A stretch of 64,000 bases of DNA from Saprospira grandis (GCF_027594745.1 NZ_CP110854.1:3923501-3987500); one strand, 5' to 3'. Shown: positions 52,928-62,112, numbered from the stretch's first letter. Notes: generated from the letters alone by a model not told the origin. Translations and numbers: made by a program.

Positions 52928-53961
52928 AGCAGTGGATGGTGTTTTTACCCTTTTTTTTCCTTTTGGCCTGCCAACCCTCTGGCCCAAAATGGGAAGAGCG
53001 ACATTTCTACCATTGGAAGATGAATTGGAGTTGGGGCGAAGCTGAAACCCAAGCAATGCAAGCGCTGGGCAGCAAAACCATTTATTTGCATTTGGCCGAT
53101 TTAGATTGGGTGCCTGGCCAAAAGGGCATTTTCCCTATTGCCAACTTGCAGTTGCCCAAAGATTTTTCGCCCCCAGCCATTTGGGAAGAGCTGCGGCCGG
53201 TGGTCTTTATTACCAACCGCAGCTTTTTGCAACAAAATAAGCCGGGCCAATTGGAGGTCTTGGCCAGAGAACTGGCCAATTATCTACGGGCCTATGAAGA
53301 AAAACTCCCGCCCCGCTTGGCCTTTAAGGAAGTACAGATAGATTGTGATTGGAGCCTGAAAACCAAGGCCCCTTATTTTATGTTTTTAAAGTTGCTCAAA
53401 AAGGAACTGGGGACCGATCTGCGGCTGTCGGTTACCCTGCGGCTGCACCAAGTAAAATACCAACAAAAGACAGGCATCCCCCCAGCCGATAGAGCCGTAC
53501 TGATGTTTTATAATATGGGCGCTTTGCGAGATTGGGAAACCGATAACTCCATTTTGGATCTAGAACTGGCCCAATCCTATTTAGAAAACTTTTCTACTTA
53601 TCCTTTGCCCATGGACTTGGCCCTGCCCATTTTTCATTGGGGGGCTTGTTTCCGAAATGGGGAGTTACTCTATTTGCTCAATAAAAAGACGGAGGCCGAT
53701 TTTCTAGCTACTGCTCTGGCCCATGAAAAACTGGGTCCTAGGCGCTATAAGGTCTTAGCCGAGGGCTTTTTTGGTGGACATTATCTGTACGAGGGTGATC
53801 AAATTCGCTTTGAGGCTTGTTCTTTAGCCGAACTTGAGCAAAGTTTGCAGGCCTTGCGCCCAATTTGGCCCAAAATGCAAGACAGCCAATTGCTATTTTA
53901 TGAACTGCAATCGGTTTATTTAGAACAATTATCAGCAGAGCAGCTGCGGTCCATTCGCTAG
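52912..53961 (+). CDS. Lipoprotein with DUF3142-like fold
   Basis: 349 residues. MRRRLKQWMVFLPFFFLLAC has lipobox LLAC then QPSGPKWEERHFYHWKMNWSW. The interior has strand-helix alternation (KTIYLHLADLDWVPGQKG, PVVFITNRSFL, FKEVQIDCDWSLKTKAPYFMFLKLLKKEL, LPMDLALPIFHWG). The Q-I-D-C-D-W block after a barrel strand resembles the DUF3142 family, whose members look like glycosidase-type TIM barrels. No catalytic claim is possible. The start overlaps the previous gene by 16 bases, making it the last gene of this operon. A - repeat arm begins at its stop. Confidence 0.75.
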   Translation: MRRRLKQWMVFLPFFFLLACQPSGPKWEERHFYHWKMNWSWGEAETQAMQALGSKTIYLHLADLDWVPGQKGIFPIANLQLPKDFSPPAIWEELRPVVFITNRSFLQQNKPGQLEVLARELANYLRAYEEKLPPRLAFKEVQIDCDWSLKTKAPYFMFLKLLKKELGTDLRLSVTLRLHQVKYQQKTGIPPADRAVLMFYNMGALRDWETDNSILDLELAQSYLENFSTYPLPMDLALPIFHWGACFRNGELLYLLNKKTEADFLATALAHEKLGPRRYKVLAEGFFGGHYLYEGDQIRFEACSLAELEQSLQALRPIWPKMQDSQLLFYELQSVYLEQLSAEQLRSIR

Positions 53962-54155
53962 GCGGAACGAGCTTGGGCCAAAGGCCCTTTTGGGCGACCA
54001 AAGGGAGCGCTCTCGAGCCGGCTGAGGGATGGACAGCAGTGGCCCGAAGGGCCAGACCAAACAAAATGAGCGAAGCGAATTTTGTGAAGGGCCGAGCGAA
54101 TAGCGAGCTGCGAAACAGCCCGACCCGAGCCAAAGGCGAGGGGCAGCCCCAAAAA
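53962..54155. repeat. Intergenic - repeat arm
   Basis: A - arm directly after the TAG stop, core GGGCCGAGCGAATAGCGAGC near 54091, ending GGCAGCCCCAAAAAAAAC right before the ATG of the TonB receptor. Confidence 0.75.
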
Positions 54156-54162
54156 AAACAGC

Positions 54163-56640
54163 ATGAAAAAACAGCTACTTCTACTTTTTGCCTTGGCCTA
54201 TGCCAACCTACTGCTGGCCCAAGATAGCCTATATATATTGGATGCGGATAGTCGACAGGCGGTGGCCAATGCCCAATTGCAGATTTTGGATGAGGCGGGC
54301 CGAGGCTTGCTCTCTGCGCCTTTGTTTTCCTCGGAAAAGGGCCTTTTTGTCTTAGATTCGTTTGTAGAAGGGCAATTTGTGCTCATTACGCATCTGAATT
54401 ATCATCGCTATTATGGCGACTACTTTGAGTTGAAGGCCAAAAAAGGGCGTTTGCTGCTGCAAAGGCGGCCCATTGATCTGATTGAGGTCTTGGTGCAGGG
54501 CTCTTCTAAGCGAGAAGAACCGTTGCGGGAAGTGCCTTCGCAGCTAACGCTAATTGATAAAAAAGAGATTGAGATTTTGCAGCCACAGACCACGGCTGGG
54601 GTGATGGAGAACTCTGGGGAGGTCTTTGTGCAACGCTCTCAGATGGGGGGCGGAAGTCCGATCATTAGAGGCTTTGAGGCCAATAAGGTCCTGATAGTTT
54701 TGGATGGCATACGGATGAATAACGCCATTTATCGGGCGGGGCATTTGCAGAATATCATCACGATTGACCCGGCTATTATAGAAGGGGTGGAGCTGCATCA
54801 TGGGCCCGCCTCAACCATTTATGGCTCCGATGCTTTGGGGGGCGTAATGTACATCAAGACCAAATCGCCTAGATTTTTGGAGGAGCAGGGCAAGGCCTGG
54901 CATATACATGCCTACAGTCGCTTTTCGACGGCCAATTTAGAGCGGCGTTTGCATAGCGACATCCATTGGTCGGGCCAGCGTTGGGCCAGCCTCAGCAGCC
55001 TGAGCTTTTCTAAATACGGCGATCTTCGGGCGGGGCGGTACAAGGCCGATAGCAGCATGGCTCGCTACTGGAACCGTTATTTTTATGTAGAAAGAGATGA
55101 GGAATTAGGCCAAGACCTGATTCGGATTAACGAAAATCCCAATGTGCAATTGGGGAGCGCTTATGGGCAAATGGACCTGATGCAAAAACTGCGGTACCGC
55201 TATAATGAGCGCCTAGATTTTGAGTATAATTTTCAGTATTCGACCTCGACCGATGTGCCCCGTTACGACCAACTGACAGAGGGCGATGTGAGCTTTAGCA
55301 ATGGGCAAATTATCTCGCAAAACTTGGAGTATGCCGAATGGAATTATGGTCCACAAAAGCGCTTACTCTCTGCCTTGCGGGCCAATATCAAGGGCGATAG
55401 TAGTCGTTGGTTGGGGCAGGGCCAATTGGTGGCCGCTTTTCAGAAAATTGATGAAGAGCGGATTAGCCGAAAGTTTAATGACCCCCTACGCAGAACCCAA
55501 GCCGAGCAGGTTTATGTCTTGACCTTAAATGCGGACTTTTTGCGGAAGATTTGCAATAAACAGGAGCTATTATATGGGGCCGAATGGACCCACAACTGGG
55601 TCTCATCGACCGCTTTTACGGAGAATATTGAAACGGGAGAGCAATCGAACAGGGGCTTGGGGACCCGCTACCCCGATGGGGGCAGCCAGATGGGGAATTT
55701 TGGTCTGTATAGCAGTTATCGCCTGAAGTTTGCCCAAGAAAAGGCCAAATTGATTTTGGGGAGCCGTTACACTTATACCTCCTTATCGGCTAGTTACTTG
55801 GATACCTTACTTTATAGTTTGCCTTATCAAGATTTGAGTTTGCAGACCCATGCCCTAACGGCTAGTGCGGGTCTAAGTTGGGATATGGGTCGGCAGTTTC
55901 AGCTGCGGGCGGTAGCCTCTACGGCCTTCCGGACGCCCAATATTGATGATATGGCCAAGTTGCGGGCCAAGGGAGATAATGTTACGGTGCCCAATGCCGA
56001 GATTGGTCCAGAAAAATCCCTTAATATGGAGTTGGGCCTATCGAAGCAGTTTGCCAAGAAGCTCAAAATTAGCAGTACGGTCTACTACAACTATCTTTTT
56101 GATGCTATTGTACAGCAAGAATACAGCATTAATGGGCAGGATAGCATGTATTATGATGGGCGTTTTCGGAACATTCAGGCCCTGGTCAATATTGGTCGAG
56201 GGGCAGTTTGGGGCCTACACGCCAGTTTGGCCTATGAGCTCAATAATTTTGCCTTTTTCAAATGGAGTTTGGTCTATACGAAGGGGATCGACTACTCAGA
56301 GGCGGAGCCCCAGCCCCTGCCGCATATTCCGCCCTTATATGGCCAATGGAGCTTTCATTATCATAAAAAGGCCTTTAGTCTACAGAGCAATATTCGTTTT
56401 AATGGCCCCAAGCGCCTAGAAGATTATGCGGATGAGAGTTCGGAAAATTTGGACCAAGCCTTACCTAGCGGAACCCCTGCTTGGTTTGTCATCAACTTTT
56501 ATACGGCCTATGAGTTGAGCAGCAAATGGAAGTTGCAATTGGGGATAGAAAACCTTTTAGATTGGCATTATCGGCCTTATGCTTCGGGGATTTCGGCCCC
56601 AGGGCAAAACATCATCCTCACTTTAAGGGCCAATTTATAA
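54163..56640 (+). CDS. TonB-dependent receptor, haem/transferrin receptor type
   Basis: 825 residues. The signal peptide is MKKQLLLLFALAYANLLLAQ. A short carboxypeptidase-like N-domain is followed by the plug (VMENSGEVFVQRSQMGGGSPIIRGFEANKVLIVLDGIRMNNAIYRAG; HHGPASTIYGSDALGGVMYIKTK), which is typical of the TonB-dependent haemoglobin/transferrin/lactoferrin receptor group. Barrel motifs include FRTPNIDDMAKLRAKGDNVTVPNAEIGPEKSLNMELGL. It ends ILTLRANL. It likely imports an iron source or vitamin; the exact ligand cannot be read. Terminator downstream. Confidence 0.92.
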   Translation: MKKQLLLLFALAYANLLLAQDSLYILDADSRQAVANAQLQILDEAGRGLLSAPLFSSEKGLFVLDSFVEGQFVLITHLNYHRYYGDYFELKAKKGRLLLQRRPIDLIEVLVQGSSKREEPLREVPSQLTLIDKKEIEILQPQTTAGVMENSGEVFVQRSQMGGGSPIIRGFEANKVLIVLDGIRMNNAIYRAGHLQNIITIDPAIIEGVELHHGPASTIYGSDALGGVMYIKTKSPRFLEEQGKAWHIHAYSRFSTANLERRLHSDIHWSGQRWASLSSLSFSKYGDLRAGRYKADSSMARYWNRYFYVERDEELGQDLIRINENPNVQLGSAYGQMDLMQKLRYRYNERLDFEYNFQYSTSTDVPRYDQLTEGDVSFSNGQIISQNLEYAEWNYGPQKRLLSALRANIKGDSSRWLGQGQLVAAFQKIDEERISRKFNDPLRRTQAEQVYVLTLNADFLRKICNKQELLYGAEWTHNWVSSTAFTENIETGEQSNRGLGTRYPDGGSQMGNFGLYSSYRLKFAQEKAKLILGSRYTYTSLSASYLDTLLYSLPYQDLSLQTHALTASAGLSWDMGRQFQLRAVASTAFRTPNIDDMAKLRAKGDNVTVPNAEIGPEKSLNMELGLSKQFAKKLKISSTVYYNYLFDAIVQQEYSINGQDSMYYDGRFRNIQALVNIGRGAVWGLHASLAYELNNFAFFKWSLVYTKGIDYSEAEPQPLPHIPPLYGQWSFHYHKKAFSLQSNIRFNGPKRLEDYADESSENLDQALPSGTPAWFVINFYTAYELSSKWKLQLGIENLLDWHYRPYASGISAPGQNIILTLRANL

Positions 56641-56645
56641 ACAGA

Positions 56646-56681
56646 AAGCCCCTAGATGCTTGCATCTGGGGGCTTTTATAG
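56646..56681 (+). terminator. Terminator after TonB receptor
   Basis: AAGCCCCTAGATGC, loop, GCATCTGGGGGCTT, then TTATA. It lies between convergent genes and may serve both directions. Confidence 0.75.
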
Positions 56682-56697
56682 GCTTAGGGGGCAGCAA

Positions 56698-57375
56698 TTA
56701 GCGCATGCCAAAGCTTTGTTGAACTTGTTGTAGTTCTTGTTTTCTGGGCTGTCGGTTGAGCTCATTGCCTAGTTCTTGGACAAACTCGCCATTATCGGCT
56801 ACTACAAAACGCTTACTATCGGCTTCGGTATAACTGTAGCGTTCGTTTTCTAGTTTGCGGTTCCATTCGGTCAAAACGATAGCGCCATCTTCAGCAATCA
56901 GGGCGCCAACTTGTTTTTGGTAGCGGTTAGTGGCCACCATCATCTCGTCGATCAGTTCGCCTTTTTTGCTATAAGCGGCCAAGATCCAGCGTTCATTAGC
57001 GCGGAAGGGGGGCAAAATAGCATAGAGCAGTAGGTCGTAGTTTTCGGTTTGGGCCACCAAAGCTTGCGACTGATAGCGGTCGGGGCCCATACGGCTCATC
57101 ATGCCATCATCTAGGCCTGGAATAAAGGCCGAAAACTCTCTACCGAGGCGTTTACCTGAAATATTTTGCCAGAGGTCTCTTTCATATTCTCGCTGCGCCT
57201 CGCTGCTTTCCCATTGGTTCTGGTTCAGTTGTAGGGGCAGGGCTTGCTCTTCAAATTGGGCCAGAAATTTGGCATAATTGGCTCGGCCTTCTTCTTTATC
57301 TTGCCCCAATTGGCTAAAAGAATAGAAGCCAAAGGCAAAAAGGAGGGCCAGGGCCGAAAAACTAAGGATTTTCAT
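56698..57375 (-). CDS. hypothetical exported protein
   Basis: 225 residues. MKILSFSALALLFAFGFYSFSQ is a signal peptide or N-terminal anchor. The mature part is Gln/Glu-rich (YAKFLAQFEEQALPLQLNQNQWESSEAQREYERDLW), then has a strand-rich region (YDLLLYAILPPFRANERWILAAYSKKGELIDEMMVATNRYQKQVGALIAEDGAIVLTEW) resembling single-repeat propeller or lipocalin-type folds. Convergent with the TonB receptor. Function unknown. Confidence 0.75.
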   Translation of the reverse strand: MKILSFSALALLFAFGFYSFSQLGQDKEEGRANYAKFLAQFEEQALPLQLNQNQWESSEAQREYERDLWQNISGKRLGREFSAFIPGLDDGMMSRMGPDRYQSQALVAQTENYDLLLYAILPPFRANERWILAAYSKKGELIDEMMVATNRYQKQVGALIAEDGAIVLTEWNRKLENERYSYTEADSKRFVVADNGEFVQELGNELNRQPRKQELQQVQQSFGMR

Positions 57376-58250
57376 AAGCAGAGGATTAAATGAGTTTACT
57401 AAACGGTCTATTGGGCTAGATGCACAAAAACCTAGCCTTGGTGCGGGCTTTTTTAGTTAATGCTTCTTCTCCTTAAAAGATAGGGATTTAGGAACTGTTT
57501 TTTTTATTTTTTTGGGCCTCCGCAGCAAAGCTGCGGCGCTACGCTTCAGGGCTCGCAGGTCTGCTCGGCCCTGCGGCCTGACGGCCTTGGTCTGCGGCTT
57601 TGCCGCCCCCTTTCGCATCGCTAGGCCTGCGGCCCTAGGGGCCTGCTATATGGGCCTGTAGGTTGAAACCTACAGCCAATTAACGAATACATTTTTGTGT
57701 TCAATGGAGGGTTGAAACCCTCCATAAATAAACATTTTAGCCCTTCTTTGCTGATGCAGCCTAGTGGAACAGAAAAATCCCCTCGAATGAGGGGATGGCG
57801 TTTTTTTCGATAGCCTAGGGCCTTGGCCCTAGGGTTCCTATGAAATTTATGGGGGAAACAAAAACAAAATCAAACAACCGAAGAAAAAATAATCCTTGTT
57901 CAAAGCGGTAGAGGATTTTAATCCTCTCCGCACTATAGATGTAGAATGGGGTTGTTGTATGGCTGCTGGTTTCAACCTGCAGCCACAGCGAGCAGGCGGC
58001 GAAGCCGCCGCAAAGGAGCGAAGCGACTTGGCCTAGGGGCCTGAAAGGGTGCCGCGCAGCGGCAGACCAAGGGCGAAGCCCGCAGGGCCGAGCAGACCTG
58101 CGAGCCCTGCAAGGGCCCGGCCGCCGCAGGCGGCAGGCCCCAAAAAAGAAACAGCAGTAAGAAATTTGATATTAGAAATTGGCGCCAAAATGAGCCGCTT
58201 GAGCATCTGTTGAAACAGAATAAAATTTTAGTTAAGGTAATTAGGATTAA
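57376..58250. repeat. Composite intergenic repeat element (variant 2, duplicate of the 35-kb block)
   Basis: AT-rich promoter region (to about 57505), + arm (about 57507-57630, TTTTTTTGGGCCTCCGC), then the same ordered hairpins as at 34905-35420: CTGTAGGTTGAAACCTACAG, GGAGGGTTGAAACCCTCC, CCCCTCGAATGAGGGG, CCTAGGGCCTTGGCCCTAGG, AGAGGATTTTAATCCTCT, GCTGCTGGTTTCAACCTGCAGC. The - arm (about 57990-58145) ends GGCAGGCCCCAAAAAA. AT-rich leader to 58250. No gene seen. Confidence 0.8.
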
Positions 58251-58775
58251 ATGAAAAATATATTATATATACTTATAATCTTTTCTATATTTGCTTGTGT
58301 GCCGCAGGGACCAACAGAGCTGTCTTATGCGGTATATGATGAAAAGGGCGAGTATTGTAATGATGTTCGGCTAAAAGAAGATAGTTCTACGCTCTATTTG
58401 ATTGACAAGAATTATATGGACCTTGGGTATGAAGTTTTGCTGCCCATTTTTAATAAAAAGGACAGTATAATGTATGTTTCTTATGAAGATTTTATCGTTA
58501 CTTGCCATGAATGCAAGGCGAAAGAAGCTGTTCTTTATGCCTTATTAGGGCCTTATGTAGTATCCTCGACAAAGGTGGAGAATGTCTATCAAGTAAAGCT
58601 ATTTTTTTTGACAAAGGATCAATTTGAAGATTATTATGCTCCAGTTTACGATACGCTGTTACATCAGTTTTATTCTATAAATATAGATGATTTTAGTATT
58701 GTGGACCAAGGAAAAGAGGGGCTGTTTACTGGCGGTGCATGGGCTCCAAGGCTGAGGTTTTGCGCTGAGGATTAA
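58251..58775 (+). CDS. Small lipoprotein of unknown function
   Basis: 174 residues. MKNILYILIIFSIFAC has lipobox IFAC, then VPQGPTELSYAVYDEKGEYCNDVRL. Mature acidic protein with a CHECK motif (IVTCHECKAKEAVLYALLGPYVV) and an aromatic-rich C-terminal part (LTKDQFEDYYAPVYDTLLHQFYSINIDDF). Two cysteines two residues apart plus CND and RFC near the ends could form disulfides or bind a metal. It starts a run of three AT-rich genes to 60508. Function unknown. Confidence 0.7.
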   Translation: MKNILYILIIFSIFACVPQGPTELSYAVYDEKGEYCNDVRLKEDSSTLYLIDKNYMDLGYEVLLPIFNKKDSIMYVSYEDFIVTCHECKAKEAVLYALLGPYVVSSTKVENVYQVKLFFLTKDQFEDYYAPVYDTLLHQFYSINIDDFSIVDQGKEGLFTGGAWAPRLRFCAED

Positions 58776-58794
58776 ATTTATAGAACTAAAGATC

Positions 58795-59946
58795 ATGAAG
58801 GGAAGAATAGCAAGTAACTTTATAATGTTTATCGCATTGCTGTGGCTAATATCTTGCGAGCAGAAAGCTCCAGAAAAGAAAGCTATAGAAAGGAAAGCGC
58901 CTAGCTTGGCGCTTGTTAGAGATACCACAATTTATATTGGGGAAAATAAGAGTTGGGCAGGCCTTTACGGGGCTTATCGAATGAGACAAAGTTATGCAGA
59001 AGGTTTAGGGATACAGCTTTCAAGAGAAAAGGGCGTCTTATTAGTAAATAGAAAAGATACTGTTGAGCGTATTTACTTTCCTATCGTAAAGAGGCATTAT
59101 CTAGATGATTATGTATGGAAAGAAGATAATATTTATAGCCTGAGTCGGACTAAGATGTTTGAAGGGAAAAATAAGGGGGGGAGCATCATGTACTTTAGCA
59201 AATGGGATCGGCAAACAGAAAGCCATCAGTTTAAAGAGATCTTTAGAGGAAATTATATACATACAGCCTACATGGTCGATCTACCTTCGGCTGGCTTTGC
59301 TGTAGTTTTCAATTTGAATCAAAAAATTATTGTTCTTTTTCTTGATGCAGATGGCAAAGAACAAAAGCGTTATGAATCAGAGAATATAGATATAGAGGGC
59401 GAGAGTGGATTGTTTATTTTTCAGCTTGAAAGAATGGCCGATGGTGGGATTGTGTTGGCTGTTGAAGTGCATTCGTTTTACGAGCAGCCTACTAAAATAA
59501 TCTTGAAAAAGTTAAAAGATGGAGAGTTGCTTTGGACCAAAAGCTTTGAGGGGTTTACAGATATAACTTGCAAATACCCTTACCCTTCTACACAATTCTA
59601 TTCTACTGATTCCAGCTTTATTTTGTTAGGGAAACATTATAACGCTTTACATTTAGATACAGATGGAGAGCTTATCGCTGAATATGCAGGTAAATTAGAG
59701 GCTTGTGGGGACTGCTATTTTTTAAAAGAGGAAAAGAAAAAGATCTATCTCTTTTGTAAGGAGGACAAGCAAGCTTATTTAGTAGAAGTTAATCAGCTAG
59801 GAGGGGCTAGAAAGTGGCCCGTGAAAGGCCGATTTTATAATGGTTTTCGCCTATTTGAAAATGGTAAAAAAGGCAGTTGGACCTTAGCCAATCGGGGCGA
59901 TGATAGTGTGCGACTCATAGATTATCAATGGATTTCAGGAGATTGA
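58795..59946 (+). CDS. Lipoprotein with beta-propeller-like body
   Basis: 383 residues from ATG 58795. The signal segment MKGRIASNFIMFIALLWLISC has lipobox LISC, then EQKAPEKKAIERKAP. The body is all beta by pattern with repeats of strand-turn-strand (SIMYFSKWDRQTESHQFKEIF, IIVLFLDADGKEQKRYESENI, IVLAVEVHSFYEQPTKIILKKLKDGELLWTKSF, YNALHLDTDGELIAEYAG), suggesting a propeller. 19 bases separate it from the upstream lipoprotein gene. It is in the same context as the propeller gene after the eCIS-type toxin, but is exported instead. Function unknown. Confidence 0.7.
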   Translation: MKGRIASNFIMFIALLWLISCEQKAPEKKAIERKAPSLALVRDTTIYIGENKSWAGLYGAYRMRQSYAEGLGIQLSREKGVLLVNRKDTVERIYFPIVKRHYLDDYVWKEDNIYSLSRTKMFEGKNKGGSIMYFSKWDRQTESHQFKEIFRGNYIHTAYMVDLPSAGFAVVFNLNQKIIVLFLDADGKEQKRYESENIDIEGESGLFIFQLERMADGGIVLAVEVHSFYEQPTKIILKKLKDGELLWTKSFEGFTDITCKYPYPSTQFYSTDSSFILLGKHYNALHLDTDGELIAEYAGKLEACGDCYFLKEEKKKIYLFCKEDKQAYLVEVNQLGGARKWPVKGRFYNGFRLFENGKKGSWTLANRGDDSVRLIDYQWISGD

Positions 59947-59977
59947 GCTATTGGCCAACTATTTAAATAAAAGACTA

Positions 59978-60508
59978 ATGAATGAGCAACTAAAAGAGCG
60001 AATAAAAAAAATATCTATTGCTGGACGCTTTGCCATAGCTTTGCGTATTCTAGAAATAGAACTACCAAAATATCCTGTCTTTCAGCAGAGTCCTACTTCA
60101 AAAATCCTAATTAGTAAACTGAAAGAATTTACCAATAGTATGACATTAGATGATTGGATGGAGGAAACGGATCGGCTAATGCCAGATATAATAATGGAAG
60201 ATGAGGGAAGCTATGATGCAGAATATTTCGCTGATTTTTTGAAGGAAGAAGATTTTAATGAATTTCACAAGCAGTACAAAGCTTTGCCAGAGCGTTTTTT
60301 GTCTGCTATATGTCATACGTTCTGGCTTGGTCAAGCCCATATTTATGGAGGAGTTTCAGGCTACTCAGAGGAGACTTATGAATATTTATTGGACGTAATT
60401 AAATTAACCGCTGTTGATAACTTGCCTGAAATTATAGCCCGTTATGAGTTTTCTTCTTTTGAGGAATTTTATGGTTGGGGCGATCCTTTTAATTATGATG
60501 AGGTCTAG
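59978..60508 (+). CDS. hypothetical protein, paralogue of 22367-22897
   Basis: 176 residues from ATG 59978 (a TTG 9 codons upstream extends the frame but the paralogue starts at MNEQLKERIKKIS). About 85% identical to 22367-22897 by eye. Differences concentrate at residues about 47-55, 104-130 and the C-terminus (FEEFYGWGDPFNYDEV), a pattern of local diversification on a conserved scaffold. Small, soluble and cytoplasmic; beside lipoproteins in both places. Its TAG is followed at once by a + repeat arm. Confidence 0.75.
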   Translation: MNEQLKERIKKISIAGRFAIALRILEIELPKYPVFQQSPTSKILISKLKEFTNSMTLDDWMEETDRLMPDIIMEDEGSYDAEYFADFLKEEDFNEFHKQYKALPERFLSAICHTFWLGQAHIYGGVSGYSEETYEYLLDVIKLTAVDNLPEIIARYEFSSFEEFYGWGDPFNYDEV

Positions 60509-61203
60509 GGGCCTCCGCTGCGGCTTTGCCTTGCGGCGGTTACTCCCTTCGGTCATCGAACTGCGGTCTAAAGACCTTGTTGTCGTTGCGGGGCTCGCTG
60601 CTCGCTCGGCCCTGCGCGGGCTGCGCCCGCTGGGTCTGGCCGTTGCCCCCCCCTGCACATCGCTAGGCCGCTCAACTGTCTTTTTTCTTTTGGCTGTTTT
60701 CTTCGGCGGTTGGGCAGTTTTGGGCTCATGGGCTAAAGCCCATGGTTGTGGGTCTATGCAAACTGGCGGGCTAAAGCCCTTGTTTGCTATAAATGATATG
60801 AGCCGATGGTTTTAACCATCGGCTCATTTTTATTGCGCTTAGTATGGCCGCTTTTGTTGCTGTGGGTTTTAACCCACTGGGATATACATCCATCCTACAG
60901 GCCCGAAGGGCCGCAGGCCTAGGGGCCTGCAAGGGTACCGCGTAGCGGCAGACCTAGCCAGCTTGCTGGCGCAGGGCCGAGCAGACCTGCGAGCCCTGAA
61001 AGGGCCCGGCCGCCGTAGGCGGCAGGCCCCAAAAAAACGGCGTCTTGATCAGTAGGAATTGTACTCCTTTTGGTTCGTTTTTTATCGCTTCATTCCTGCT
61101 TAGGGCGCTTAAAAAGGGTTTTCTGTGCTAATTTCCGAGATTTCTGTTTTTCTCTTCTTCTTTTTTGCCCGACCTTAGTACAACACTTAAAAATAAGTCT
61201 CTG
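60509..61203. repeat. Composite intergenic repeat element
   Basis: The + arm begins at the stop codon (TAG then GGGCCTCCGC; about 60509-60700, with a GGTTACTCCCTTCGGTC submodule). Hairpins: CATGGGCTAAAGCCCATG near 60726-60743, GCGGGCTAAAGCCC near 60766, ATGAGCCGATGG...CCATCGGCTCAT at 60798-60827, GTGGGTTTTAACCCAC near 60862. The - arm (about 60897-61035) ends GGCAGGCCCCAAAAAAA. An AT-rich leader follows. No gene seen. Confidence 0.8.
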
Positions 61204-62103
61204 ATGATTATAGAAATAGATTCTCTTAGCCAGCTGCATAAAATGGCTGGATGGCCTGCTCCTCAGCATCCGCTTATTTCGGTGGTCGATGTTAGTGAGT
61301 GGGAGATTGGCGAAGACTTACTGGCGCAAAAATTCTGTTTGCAGCTCTATAGTATTGCCCTAAAAGATGGGGGCTGTGGGATGAATTATGGCCGAAATAG
61401 CTATGATTTTTCAGAAGGGGTGCTTTTGTTTACTGCGGCTGGGCAGATCAGCAGCATGCAGGAAAGCCAGAAAAAAGGAGAACGAACGGGCTGGATGATT
61501 TTCTTTCATCCGGACCTTATCCGCAACAAGCAGTTGGGGCAGAAAATAGATGAGTATCATTTTTTCTCTTATGAGGTGCATGAGGCTTTGCATCTTTCTG
61601 CTGCCGAGCAAACTATCTTAAATCGCTGTGCGGATTTAATTCAAGAAGAATTAGCGGGTAGAATAGATGATCATACTCAAGACGTGATTGTGGACCATCT
61701 GCAGTTGCTATTGACGTATAGCCAGCGCTATTATCAACGGCAATTTAATACTCGTTCTGCTCAAAATAGCGATCTACTCAGCCGCTTTGAGCAGTTGTTA
61801 AAGACCTATTATCAAGAAGGCCGTTTTGCAGAAGAGGGGCAGCCTGCAGTGGGCTACTTTGCGGCTGAATTGCAGCTTTCGGCCAACTACCTCAGCGATC
61901 TCATCAAAAAAGAAACAGGCTATGGGGTAAAGGAAAAAGTACAGCAATTTGTAGTCGAAAAAGCCAAATTGCTTTTGTTACAATCAGCGTTTAGCATTAG
62001 TGAATTAGCCTATCAGTTGGGCTATAATTATCCACATTATTTTAGCCGAATGTTTAAGGCCAAAACAGGGCTGAGCCCCAAAGAATACCGAAAGCGAGCT
62101 TAG
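61204..62103 (+). CDS. AraC family transcriptional regulator
   Basis: 299 residues from ATG 61204 (MIIEIDSLSQLHKMAGW; an upstream TTG at 61165 adds 13 residues and is less likely). The N-terminal 190 residues form the ligand or dimer domain. The C-terminal 100 residues carry two helix-turn-helix units: VGYFAAELQLSANYLSDLIKKETGYGVKEKVQQF and FSISELAYQLGYNYPHYFSRMFKAKTGLSPKEYRKR, the second being the classical AraC signature. Target genes are unknown; it is monocistronic and followed by a palindromic terminator shared with bcp. Confidence 0.92.
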   Translation: MIIEIDSLSQLHKMAGWPAPQHPLISVVDVSEWEIGEDLLAQKFCLQLYSIALKDGGCGMNYGRNSYDFSEGVLLFTAAGQISSMQESQKKGERTGWMIFFHPDLIRNKQLGQKIDEYHFFSYEVHEALHLSAAEQTILNRCADLIQEELAGRIDDHTQDVIVDHLQLLLTYSQRYYQRQFNTRSAQNSDLLSRFEQLLKTYYQEGRFAEEGQPAVGYFAAELQLSANYLSDLIKKETGYGVKEKVQQFVVEKAKLLLLQSAFSISELAYQLGYNYPHYFSRMFKAKTGLSPKEYRKRA

Positions 62104-62112
62104 GGGAAAAGG

